This document shows, one piece after another, positions 1-6,607 of a stretch of DNA of 8,337 bases. The notes below the pieces were generated by a model. The model saw nothing but the letters and a program-made list of their open reading frames with translations. It searched no databases and was not told the DNA's origin. This stretch comes from Desulfobacteraceae bacterium. Lineage in GTDB: Bacteria; Desulfobacterota; DSM-4660; Desulfatiglandales; Desulfatiglandaceae. Location of the stretch: contig JABMQV010000139.1 in NCBI GenBank assembly GCA_013203065.1, positions 1 through 8,337 on the forward strand. Reading direction: 5' to 3'. Position 1 is the first letter of the stretch; each line of letters begins with the position of its first letter. Made by a program: the position numbers and the translations under genes.

Positions 1-13
1 CCCGTAAATCAGG

Positions 14-42
14 TTCTCCCTGTTTTGAAGTCACACTATAAT
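14..42 (+). promoter_or_regulatory. Candidate sigma-70 promoter upstream of the M24 gene
   Basis: A perfect TATAAT lies at 37-42. At a 17-bp spacing upstream is TTCTCC (14-19), a poor -35 match, and TTGAAG (25-30) is too close to serve. Transcription would start near 49, leaving an untranslated leader of roughly 165 nt before the M24 gene. The -10 hexamer is convincing by itself but the weak -35 keeps the call tentative. An activator could make up for the weak -35, but no operator is evident. Confidence 0.35.
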
Positions 43-83
43 TAGGATGGAAAGGAGGTGACATCAAAGTATCATTGGACATA

Positions 84-156
84 GGGACCGTTCGGGTTAG
101 CATGAAAGGTATTACACCGCAGGGTAAGCCCTAAACCCATTGTAAACGGTAGACCC
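84..156 (+). other. Possible structured 5' leader RNA of the M24 gene
   Basis: Several complementary blocks nest around one centre. GGG (84-86) can pair with CCC (154-156), ACCGTT (87-92) with AACGGT (145-150), and GGGTT (94-98) with AACCC (134-138). Inside, AGGG/CCCT (121-124 and 129-132) and GGT/ACC (108-110 and 116-118) can form small hairpins. The pairing has bulges, and I do not recognise a known riboswitch or leader family. It sits between the candidate promoter and the M24 ribosome binding site, so it could be a cis-regulatory element, but chance pairing is not excluded. No gene is supported in 1-212: the only sizeable open frame there, ending at 134, has no start codon. Confidence 0.25.
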
Positions 157-212
157 GTCCCAAGCGGCGGGGGTATGAGAAACCACAGTTTAGCTAAGGA
201 ATAGGGAGGTAA

Positions 213-1634
213 ATGAGAATGAACATCGAAGAGTATGAAAAGATGGCAAAAGGAGCGTATGATAGGTTTGTTCAGACGAAGATCCCGCCCAGTGACCGTC
301 CTGTTTATACGGGAGATCTGGCTGATGACCCAATGTCTTTTGAGCACCCTGTCCTCAACTGGGAGGACTATGCCTATCACAAGGGATGCCAGACCCAGGC
401 AGTCGATTGGGATGAGAACATAAACTATGAGCGCATGAGGAACTATCGCGTCGAGCGTAGCCGAGAGCAATTAAAGGAATTCGGGGTGGGTGCCATCCTG
501 TCGCTAAATGAGTGGAATACCCGCTATATAACCGGAACCTGGACACCCCACTGGACAACACCTTCATCCGGGCTGCGATACAGCCTGTTTGCAGGAAATG
601 CAAAGGGTCCGATTGTTTATGAGAATGCGGAGATCGGGTATCATACTCGACAAATGTGCCCCTGGCTTGACAAGGTCAAAGTCGCCATAACAGGCACCGG
701 TTGGAGCAGTATCATCATCGGTCGCGATGCCCAAAAGGCCCAAAGGGATAAGTTTGTCAAGCAGATAGTGGATGATCTCAAGTCCTATGGGCTGGAAAAA
801 GAGCCCCTGGCACTGGATTTCTCAGATCCCGGAATCATCCAGGGGTTTGAGGATGCAGGGATCAAGGTGAGCCTTGCAGGTCAGGAATTGATGTTTCACG
901 CCCGCAAGATCAAAAACAGGGATGAGGTGGAATGTCTGCGTGTGGCGGCTGCAATTGGGGACGCCCAGTTTCAGGCCTTCAAAGACGCCTTGAAACCCGG
1001 TGTGCGTGAAAATGAGCTTGTAGGGTTGATGCACAAGGTCGCCTATGATCTCGGGGCTGAGGTTTTTTCAGGGATTTTCTGTACATCCGGTGAGTTTAGC
1101 TGGCCAAACCCCCGTGAAACATGTGCCAATCGCATCATCCGACCGGGCGATATCGTCTATGCCGATGTCTACAACACATCCTATAACGGTTACAAGACCT
1201 GTTACTACCGAACATTCTGCTGTGGTAAGCCAACCCAGCAGATGAAGGATGACTACCAGCGGGCATTGGATTGGCTGTATGCCTCGATCGAGGTAATCAA
1301 ACCGGGTATGACGACCCGGGACGTTGCCGAAAAATGGCCTGCCTCAGAGGACGTCTGGAGCGATATTCTCATCAAACATGAGGACCAGACCGCCGGGAGC
1401 AACTGGATGCATGGGATCGGGCTTACCCTCTATGAGCTTCCCATGGCATGGCGTGAAGCATCGCTCGAAAACCCGCTTCCTCTGGAGAAGGGCATGACCT
1501 TTGCCACTGAAACCCAGCTCGGAAGAATCGGGCTTGGTGCCTCAAGGATTGAAGAGATGATCCATATCACGGATACCGGTGTCGAGATTTTGACCAAGTG
1601 GCCCATCTGGGAAATCACCGAGTGCCCGCTGTAA
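213..1634 (+). CDS. M24-family (creatinase/prolidase-like) hydrolase with atypical metal site
   Basis: A 473-residue cytoplasmic protein with the two-domain layout of the creatinase/prolidase branch of M24: an extension of about 75 residues, a creatinase-N-like domain (about 78-225) and a pita-bread catalytic domain (about 236-465). The catalytic signature is visible: GDIVYAD (312-318), GYKTCYYRTF (326-335), MHGIGL with His400, Glu433 in ATETQ and Glu447 in RIEE. Members hydrolyse X-Pro peptides or small molecules such as creatine or ectoine. Here the second metal-ligand Asp is Cys330, and the usual second His is Tyr407 (YELP in place of HE-P). This argues against a standard dinuclear aminopeptidase and for a small-molecule C-N hydrolase, though the substrate is unknown. 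GGGAGG at 204-209 precedes the ATG at 213; a second in-frame ATG at 219 is possible. A terminator follows directly. There is no signal peptide. Confidence 0.88.
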   Translation: MRMNIEEYEKMAKGAYDRFVQTKIPPSDRPVYTGDLADDPMSFEHPVLNWEDYAYHKGCQTQAVDWDENINYERMRNYRVERSREQLKEFGVGAILSLNEWNTRYITGTWTPHWTTPSSGLRYSLFAGNAKGPIVYENAEIGYHTRQMCPWLDKVKVAITGTGWSSIIIGRDAQKAQRDKFVKQIVDDLKSYGLEKEPLALDFSDPGIIQGFEDAGIKVSLAGQELMFHARKIKNRDEVECLRVAAAIGDAQFQAFKDALKPGVRENELVGLMHKVAYDLGAEVFSGIFCTSGEFSWPNPRETCANRIIRPGDIVYADVYNTSYNGYKTCYYRTFCCGKPTQQMKDDYQRALDWLYASIEVIKPGMTTRDVAEKWPASEDVWSDILIKHEDQTAGSNWMHGIGLTLYELPMAWREASLENPLPLEKGMTFATETQLGRIGLGASRIEEMIHITDTGVEILTKWPIWEITECPL

Positions 1635-1642
1635 ACCCCGTT

Positions 1643-1676
1643 GTTTGGGACCGGCAAGGCCGGTCCCAAACTTTAT
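1643..1676 (+). terminator. Rho-independent terminator after the M24 gene
   Basis: A perfect 13-bp inverted repeat, GTTTGGGACCGGC (1643-1655) and GCCGGTCCCAAAC (1659-1671), is separated by a 3-nt AAG loop and followed by TTTATAA. It begins nine bases after the M24 stop codon. The stem is GC-rich at the tip and the T-tract is short, which gives a strong hairpin with a modest tail. It suggests that the M24 gene is transcribed at least partly independently of the downstream genes. Confidence 0.75.
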
Positions 1677-1768
1677 AACCCAAATCCTGCCTCTTCTAGG
1701 GCAGTTGCTTGAAACCGAAAAACCCATAATCTTTCCCGTGATTGTCCGAACTGGGCACCAGTGTTGAG

Positions 1769-1784
1769 GTTTGCCCGGGCAAAC
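1769..1784. promoter_or_regulatory. Perfect 16-bp palindrome, possible operator
   Basis: GTTTGCCC followed directly by GGGCAAAC forms a perfect dyad with no spacer. With a one-base bulge the symmetry extends into the flanking TTGA (1764-1767) and TCAA (1785-1788). It lies about 40 bases upstream of the start of the broken lactonase-like gene and downstream of the M24 terminator, where an operator for the next transcription unit would be expected. No T-tract follows, so it is not a convincing terminator. The regulator that might bind it is not identifiable from this window. Confidence 0.35.
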
Positions 1785-1821
1785 TCAAAAAGGGAAAGCC
1801 TGGAGGATAGGAGGTTTCAAA

Positions 1822-2070
1822 GTGAAGTATGAAGTACGACCCATCTTTCTCGGCACAATCGAGGCCGATCTGTCGGGATTTACCTATATGGCCTTCCCGG
1901 GCACGTCCATTAAGCTGGATATTGTCATTTTTCTAATCAAAAGGACCTCCAAAAAGACCCTTGTGGACACCTGATCGTGGGCGGCCTTGATGGCCAAGTA
2001 CTGGCCGGGAAAGGGTATTGACTACCAAAGTTTTGAGGAGGGTCTCGGAAAAGATACGAAAAAGCGTTAG
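1822..2070 (+). pseudogene. Broken metallo-beta-lactamase-fold gene, N-acyl-homoserine-lactonase-like
   Basis: A TAGGAGG ribosome binding site (1808-1814) precedes a GTG at 1822. The first 50 codons read like the N-terminus of the N-acyl-homoserine-lactonase branch of MBL-fold hydrolases: KYEVRPIFLGTIEAD, then LTYM-like and G-T-IKLDI segments, a hydrophobic strand and LVDT. At the glycine expected after VDT the codon is TGA (1972-1974), one base from GGA. The same frame then resumes 31 family-like codons, including ALMAKYWPGKGIDYQSFEEGL, and stops at TAG (2068-2070). The frame therefore ends well before the HxHxDH zinc motif of a protein normally around 250-280 residues. I infer a nonsense mutation plus loss of the 3' two thirds. 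An upstream ATG at 1771 opens the same frame but has no ribosome binding site. The region 1635-2135 holds no intact gene. Confidence 0.62.
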
Positions 2071-2135
2071 TTGATTGGCCGCTTGGGCGCTTGGATTTTT
2101 GATATCCCCAACCTTAACTTAACGGAGAGGCTAAT

Positions 2136-4292
2136 ATGGAGAAACAGGAGAGAGTCGTCAGAAGCGTTTGCCAGGCATGTCATTGTGAATGCGGTGTTTT
2201 TGTTCATGTTCTTGACGGAAAGGTCGTCAAGATCGAGGGAGATCCTGATAACCCTATGAACAGGGGGTTTATCTGCGTCAAGGGTCGTGCACAACCTCAG
2301 GTCGCCTATCACCCTGACCGCCTCAAATACCCCATGAGGCGGGTTGGTGAGAGGGGAAGCGGGAAGTGGGAGAGGATCACATGGGATGTGGCTCTAGACG
2401 AAATAGCAGAGAAGCTCACGGAGAATAAGGAGAAAAACGGGCCTGAGTCCTTTGCCATCATTCACGGTACCGGCCCAAGGCCGACGCTTTATTCAACGAC
2501 GCTCATTGCGTACGCCCTGGGCAGCCCCAACATAATCAGCGTTGATCTCCACATATGTTTTCTGCCCGGTTTCGTTGCAGAGCACTGGACCTATGCCTCT
2601 TCGGTAATCGTGGAATCCGGGCCTGATTACCTGAATTCCGACTGCATCCTGGTGTTTGCCGGCAACCCGCTGGCCTCCCACCCGCCGAGAGGGCTGGAGA
2701 TCCTGGAGGCCAAGAAGAAACGGAATGCCAAGCTCATTGTGGTTGACCCTCGTCGCACCCAGTTGGCTTCAAAGGCAGATCTCTGGTTACAAATCAGACC
2801 CGGAACGGATGTGGCCCTGGCCATGGGGATGATCAAGACAATTATTGACGAGGGGCTCTACGATAAGGAGTTTGTGGACAAGTGGTGCCATGGTTTTGAT
2901 GAGTTGAAGGAACGTGTGAAGGAATATCCCCTGGAAAGAGTGGGAGAGATAACGTGGGTACCGGCAGATAAGATCAGAGAGGCGGCAAGGATCTACGCAA
3001 CCACAAAACCCGCTGTGCTGCATAAACGTGTGGGTGTTGAACACAACATCAACTCTACTCAGACAGTACGCGCCTTTGCCATCCTGATCGCGCTCACGGG
3101 AAATCTGGACATACCCGGGGGGAACCTCCTGCCGGTGTCTATCCCCGGGTATATCGGATGCGGTGATCTCCTTGGCGAAGACAAGAGGTTCAGACCGCCT
3201 CCGGAGGTTGAAGAGAAACGTATTGGCGCAAAGGAATTCCCTCTCATCTCCGGACCGGAGGCCATTATTCCTTTTGTCCCCGCTCCACTCGCCCATGAAG
3301 CCTTGCGTGACGGCAAACCCTATCCCATAAAGGCGGCGTTCTGCGGCGGCGGTAACCCCATCCTGAATATGCAGAATGTCAAAAGCCTCTGGGCGGCCAT
3401 GAAAAACAACCTCGATCTCTTTGTGGTTGCCGATTTTTTTATGACCCCCACAGCGGAGATCGCCGATTATGTGCTCCCGGCCGCCCACTGGTTTGAGAGG
3501 GACGACACCTGTGATCTGATATACATGAACTATGTTGCGGCCAGACAAAAGGCCGTAGAGCCCCTTGCCGAGTGCTGGCACGATATGAAGATGTCCATCG
3601 AACTCATCAAGCGAATCCCCTGGGCCGATCGGAAGTATATGCCCTGGGATGATGTTGATGAATTCAATGAGGCCCTGGTGCGGGATACGGATTTCACCTT
3701 TGAGGAGCTAAAGTCAAAATCCTGTATCGCAAAAATGGAACCCCTGAGGTATAGGAAATACGAAGAAGACGGGTTTAAGACACCGACCGGGAAGATAGAG
3801 CTTTACTCAACCACCTTTGAAAGACACGGTTACGATCCTCTCCCTTTTTTCAGGGAGCCCCCGGAAAGTCCGGTGAGCACCCCTGAACTCCTAAAAGACT
3901 ATCCCCTGGTTTTTTTTACAGGGAGCAGGCATCTGGAGTTTTTTCATTCAGAGGGCCGCCAGATTCCCGCATTGCGAGAGCGTGTCCCAGATCCGCTGGT
4001 TGAAGTTCACCCGGATACGGCAAAGGAGGCGGGCCTTGAGGATGGAGACTGGATATGGATCGAGACGCCGCAGGTGAAGGGTGAGCGGGTTAAGCTCAAA
4101 TTAAAGGTCACCGACACTATCCATCCCAAAATGGTTCATGCCAGGCACAGCTGGTGGTTCCCGGAAAAACCGGCGCCGGAGCATGGGTGCTTTGAGTCGA
4201 ATATCAATGTGATAACCACTGATGATCCACCACGGGAGGACATCTGTGCCTCTGTCCGTACAAGGGGAACACTGTGCCGGATTTACAAATAG
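2136..4292 (+). CDS. Mo/W-bis-MGD enzyme of the DMSO reductase superfamily, acetylene-hydratase-like
   Basis: A complete 718-residue catalytic subunit. Cys12, Cys15, Cys19 and Cys47 form the C-x2-C-x3-C-x27-C [4Fe-4S] site, with Lys49 after the last Cys as is usual for electron relay to the pterin. The pterin-binding body follows: DPRRT (204-208), RPGTD (221-225), the TPTAEIADYVLP region (437-448) and TPTGKIELYS near 549. The C-terminal molydopterin-binding barrel ends in LCRIYK. Cys141 (HICFLPG) is the expected metal ligand, at the same number as in Pelobacter acetylene hydratase as I recall it. The residue after Cys15 is His16, where that enzyme has the essential Asp13, so acetylene hydration is not the likely reaction. 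There is no twin-arginine signal and no FeS or membrane partner gene nearby, which points to a soluble cytoplasmic enzyme. GGAGAGG (2124-2130) supports the ATG at 2136. A hydratase, hydroxylase or dehydroxylase are all possible. Confidence 0.92.
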   Translation: MEKQERVVRSVCQACHCECGVFVHVLDGKVVKIEGDPDNPMNRGFICVKGRAQPQVAYHPDRLKYPMRRVGERGSGKWERITWDVALDEIAEKLTENKEKNGPESFAIIHGTGPRPTLYSTTLIAYALGSPNIISVDLHICFLPGFVAEHWTYASSVIVESGPDYLNSDCILVFAGNPLASHPPRGLEILEAKKKRNAKLIVVDPRRTQLASKADLWLQIRPGTDVALAMGMIKTIIDEGLYDKEFVDKWCHGFDELKERVKEYPLERVGEITWVPADKIREAARIYATTKPAVLHKRVGVEHNINSTQTVRAFAILIALTGNLDIPGGNLLPVSIPGYIGCGDLLGEDKRFRPPPEVEEKRIGAKEFPLISGPEAIIPFVPAPLAHEALRDGKPYPIKAAFCGGGNPILNMQNVKSLWAAMKNNLDLFVVADFFMTPTAEIADYVLPAAHWFERDDTCDLIYMNYVAARQKAVEPLAECWHDMKMSIELIKRIPWADRKYMPWDDVDEFNEALVRDTDFTFEELKSKSCIAKMEPLRYRKYEEDGFKTPTGKIELYSTTFERHGYDPLPFFREPPESPVSTPELLKDYPLVFFTGSRHLEFFHSEGRQIPALRERVPDPLVEVHPDTAKEAGLEDGDWIWIETPQVKGERVKLKLKVTDTIHPKMVHARHSWWFPEKPAPEHGCFESNINVITTDDPPREDICASVRTRGTLCRIYK

Positions 4293-4452
4293 CCCTTAAT
4301 CACGAATCTTTAATTCAAAATTAGCCGGGAGAGACCTCATGCCATTATAGTGCTGTGGTCTGTTTTTACGTTCTCGGATTCCTTACTCTCATGAGACTTG
4401 CAGAATGGGTCGAGCTGCATGTCAGGGGTTCGGCCCGGGAACAGGCGCATTT

Positions 4453-4459
4453 AAAGGAG
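4453..4459 (+). promoter_or_regulatory. Ribosome binding site that fixes the hyuA start
   Basis: AAAGGAG lies six bases before the ATG at 4466. The same frame is open back to a GTG at 4355 and an ATG at 4391, but neither has a Shine-Dalgarno sequence. Family proteins begin with a few residues before the D-TGGTFTD loop, as MHFAVDTGGTFTD does here. Confidence 0.75.
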
Positions 4460-4465
4460 TTGTTA

Positions 4466-6532
4466 ATGCACTTCGCTGTGGATACCGGTGGTACATTTAC
4501 AGACCTGGTTTTTGAGGACGAAATGGGGCGTCTCCGTATGTTCAAGGCGGAGACAACTCCCCATGACCCGGTGGAAGGTATTCTGACGGCTGTCCGCTTT
4601 GCAGCGGACAGCATGTCAATCTCAATGGAGGAATTGCTTGGCAAGGGGGAGCTCTTTATCCACGGAACCACCCACGCCGTTAATGCCATCATTACTGAAA
4701 ATACAGCCAAGACCGCTCTTCTCACAACAAAGGGCCATCGGGATGTGCTCGTCCTCAGAGAGGGCGGTCGACTTGAGCCGTTCAATTTCTCGGTCCCTTT
4801 CCCCAAACCGTATATCCCTCGATCGTTGACATTCGAAGTCGCCGAACGTATCGGTTCGGACGGCCAGGTCATCGAACCGTTGGATGAAGAAACGGTTGTG
4901 GAAATCATCCAGACGTTAAAGGACCTGGAGGTGGAATCGGTCGCGGTTTGCCTGCTCTGGTCCACTGTTAATCCAACCCATGAGAATAGGGTGGGGGAGT
5001 TGCTTGAGACTCACCTGCCTGATGTTCCCTATACCCTCTCCAATGTGCTTAACCCTATTTTGCGTGAATACCGGCGTGCTTCTTCGGCATGTATCGATGC
5101 GTCCCTCAAACCCCTCATGTCGCACTATCTCGGAGGTCTATCCAAGCGCCTGAAACAGGCAGGATTCAGGGGTCGTCTCCTCATGTTGACCTCCAAGGGT
5201 GGCGTCATGGACTTTGAAGATCTTGCAGCTGCACCCATCCACGCCATAGGTTCAGGGCCCTCCATGGCTCCCATCGCGGGTCGCCACTACGCCCAAATTG
5301 ATATGAACACCAACACCGCTATCGTCGCCGACACGGGCGGAACGACTTATGATGTCAGCTTGGTCCGGAAGGGGGGGATTCCCATGACGCCCGAGACCTG
5401 GATCGGACAGCGTTACCGCGGCCACATCGTGGGCTTCCCTTCCGTGGATGTGAAAAGCATCGGCGCGGGGGGAGGCAGCATCGCCTGGGTTGACGAGGGC
5501 GGTTTGCTCCATGTGGGACCAACCAGCGCGGGTGCGGTGCCGGGGCCGGCCTGTTATGGAAGGGGTGGCGCAAGGCCTACCGTGACAGATGCATCCCTGG
5601 TGCTCGGCTACATCGACCCGGCATTTTTTCTGGGTGGTGCGATGAAGCTTGATGTGGATAACGCTGTAAGAGCCATTGAGGAGGAGGTGGCGCATCCTCT
5701 TGGGTTGGACCTTTTTGAAGCGGCATCAGCGATACTTCGACTCGCTACTGAAAACATGGTAGGCGCTATCGAAGAAATTACCATTCATCAGGGAATGGAT
5801 CCAAGACGCGCCGTACTGGTTGGCGGTGGCGGGGCAGCCGGCCTCAACTCGGTGGCCATCGCCCGAAGGCTTGGATGCAAAACAGTGATTATCCCCGAGG
5901 TGGTGGCGGTGCTGTCTGCAGCAGGGGCATTAATATCAGACCTCCATGCGGATTACCGGGCCCTCTTTTACACATCTACGGATGGTTTCGATTTTGTTGG
6001 TGTAAATGGCATTTTGGAGTCCCTAATGACAAAATGCCGGGCCTTCATAAAGGGGCCCGGTGCAGGGGCGGTGGAGCAATCGGTTGAGATCTGGGCTGAG
6101 GCACGTTATCGGGATCAGGTCTGGGAGATTGATCTCCCCATTCGGATAAGGCACTTTGAGAAACCCGAGGACGTTACCCGTGTAAGGGAGGACTTTGACC
6201 AGTTGCATGAAGAGGTTTTTGCTTTTCGGGACCCGGATTCGGAAGTGCAATTCGTTGGGTGGCGTGCAACGGTTCGCTGCAGGCTGCGCGAGCGGGACCT
6301 GGGCAAACTCGCAAGGGACAAACCCTACACTGCCGAGACACTTCCTTCCCGAAAGGCGTATTTTAGCGACACGGGGATGGTGGATACAAAGGTCGAACTT
6401 TTTGAGGCCATTGAGCCGGAAGTTGCTAGGGAAGGACCCGCCATCATTGAGGCACCATTAACCACCGTGGTCATCGAACCAGGTGCAACGGTGGTCCGTA
6501 AAAGGAGTGGAAGTCTGGTGATAACGCCCTAA
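4466..6532 (+). CDS. hyuA: Hydantoinase/oxoprolinase family subunit A (HyuA-like ATPase)
   Basis: A 688-residue protein, the usual length for HyuA and related carboxylase subunits. An N-terminal Hydant_A_N domain (about 2-180) opens with the ASKHA phosphate loop DTGGTFTD (6-13) and includes HGTTHAVNA (66-74). The hydantoinase A domain (about 200-490) carries VADTGGTTYDVS (287-298), SIGAGGGSIAW (331-341), the block GPTSAGAVPGPACYGRGG (351-368) and LVGGGGAAGL (451-460). A C-terminal domain of about 190 residues completes it. The family uses ATP to phosphorylate an amide or carbonyl oxygen, enabling ring opening (N-methylhydantoin, 5-oxoproline, caprolactam) or ketone carboxylation (acetone, acetophenone). 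The substrate cannot be assigned from motifs. It lies 173 bases after the Mo/W gene and 75 before its partner hyuB, probably in one operon. No frameshift or missing ATPase loop is seen. Confidence 0.92.
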   Translation: MHFAVDTGGTFTDLVFEDEMGRLRMFKAETTPHDPVEGILTAVRFAADSMSISMEELLGKGELFIHGTTHAVNAIITENTAKTALLTTKGHRDVLVLREGGRLEPFNFSVPFPKPYIPRSLTFEVAERIGSDGQVIEPLDEETVVEIIQTLKDLEVESVAVCLLWSTVNPTHENRVGELLETHLPDVPYTLSNVLNPILREYRRASSACIDASLKPLMSHYLGGLSKRLKQAGFRGRLLMLTSKGGVMDFEDLAAAPIHAIGSGPSMAPIAGRHYAQIDMNTNTAIVADTGGTTYDVSLVRKGGIPMTPETWIGQRYRGHIVGFPSVDVKSIGAGGGSIAWVDEGGLLHVGPTSAGAVPGPACYGRGGARPTVTDASLVLGYIDPAFFLGGAMKLDVDNAVRAIEEEVAHPLGLDLFEAASAILRLATENMVGAIEEITIHQGMDPRRAVLVGGGGAAGLNSVAIARRLGCKTVIIPEVVAVLSAAGALISDLHADYRALFYTSTDGFDFVGVNGILESLMTKCRAFIKGPGAGAVEQSVEIWAEARYRDQVWEIDLPIRIRHFEKPEDVTRVREDFDQLHEEVFAFRDPDSEVQFVGWRATVRCRLRERDLGKLARDKPYTAETLPSRKAYFSDTGMVDTKVELFEAIEPEVAREGPAIIEAPLTTVVIEPGATVVRKRSGSLVITP

Positions 6533-6607
6533 AAAACACCAAGGAATTTATCCCATCTAACATCAGTGGCCGTTGGCCGGACGTATGGAAGGTTTAAAGG
6601 AGGGAGG

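Noticed and set aside
63..134. Short + strand frame after AAAGGAGG at 51-58
   Set aside because: The reading frame that looks protein-like has no ATG, GTG or TTG suitably placed after the Shine-Dalgarno sequence. The GTG overlapping that sequence gives only eight codons.
72..470. 132-codon hydrophobic-looking frame on the - strand over the leader and M24 start
   Set aside because: It overlaps a well-supported M24 start and ribosome binding site, and its composition is that of an antisense shadow.
1705..1732. Promoter TTGCTT ... TAATCT before the pseudogene
   Set aside because: Both hexamers match the consensus poorly and the spacing is 16, so it is not distinguishable from background.
1972..1974. 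TGA read as selenocysteine
   Set aside because: The position is a structural glycine in the family and not a catalytic Cys. The frame ends 31 codons later, before the active site, so recoding would not give a working enzyme. Only short GGCC-type pairing follows, not a clear SECIS.
2787..3581. 264-codon open frame on the - strand inside the Mo/W gene
   Set aside because: It lies wholly within a gene with strong family motifs on the + strand, and its translation shows no recognisable domain or pattern.
4428..4442. GTTC...GAAC imperfect inverted repeat in the gap before hyuA
   Set aside because: Only four bases pair cleanly and there is no T-tract, so it does not support a terminator or operator.
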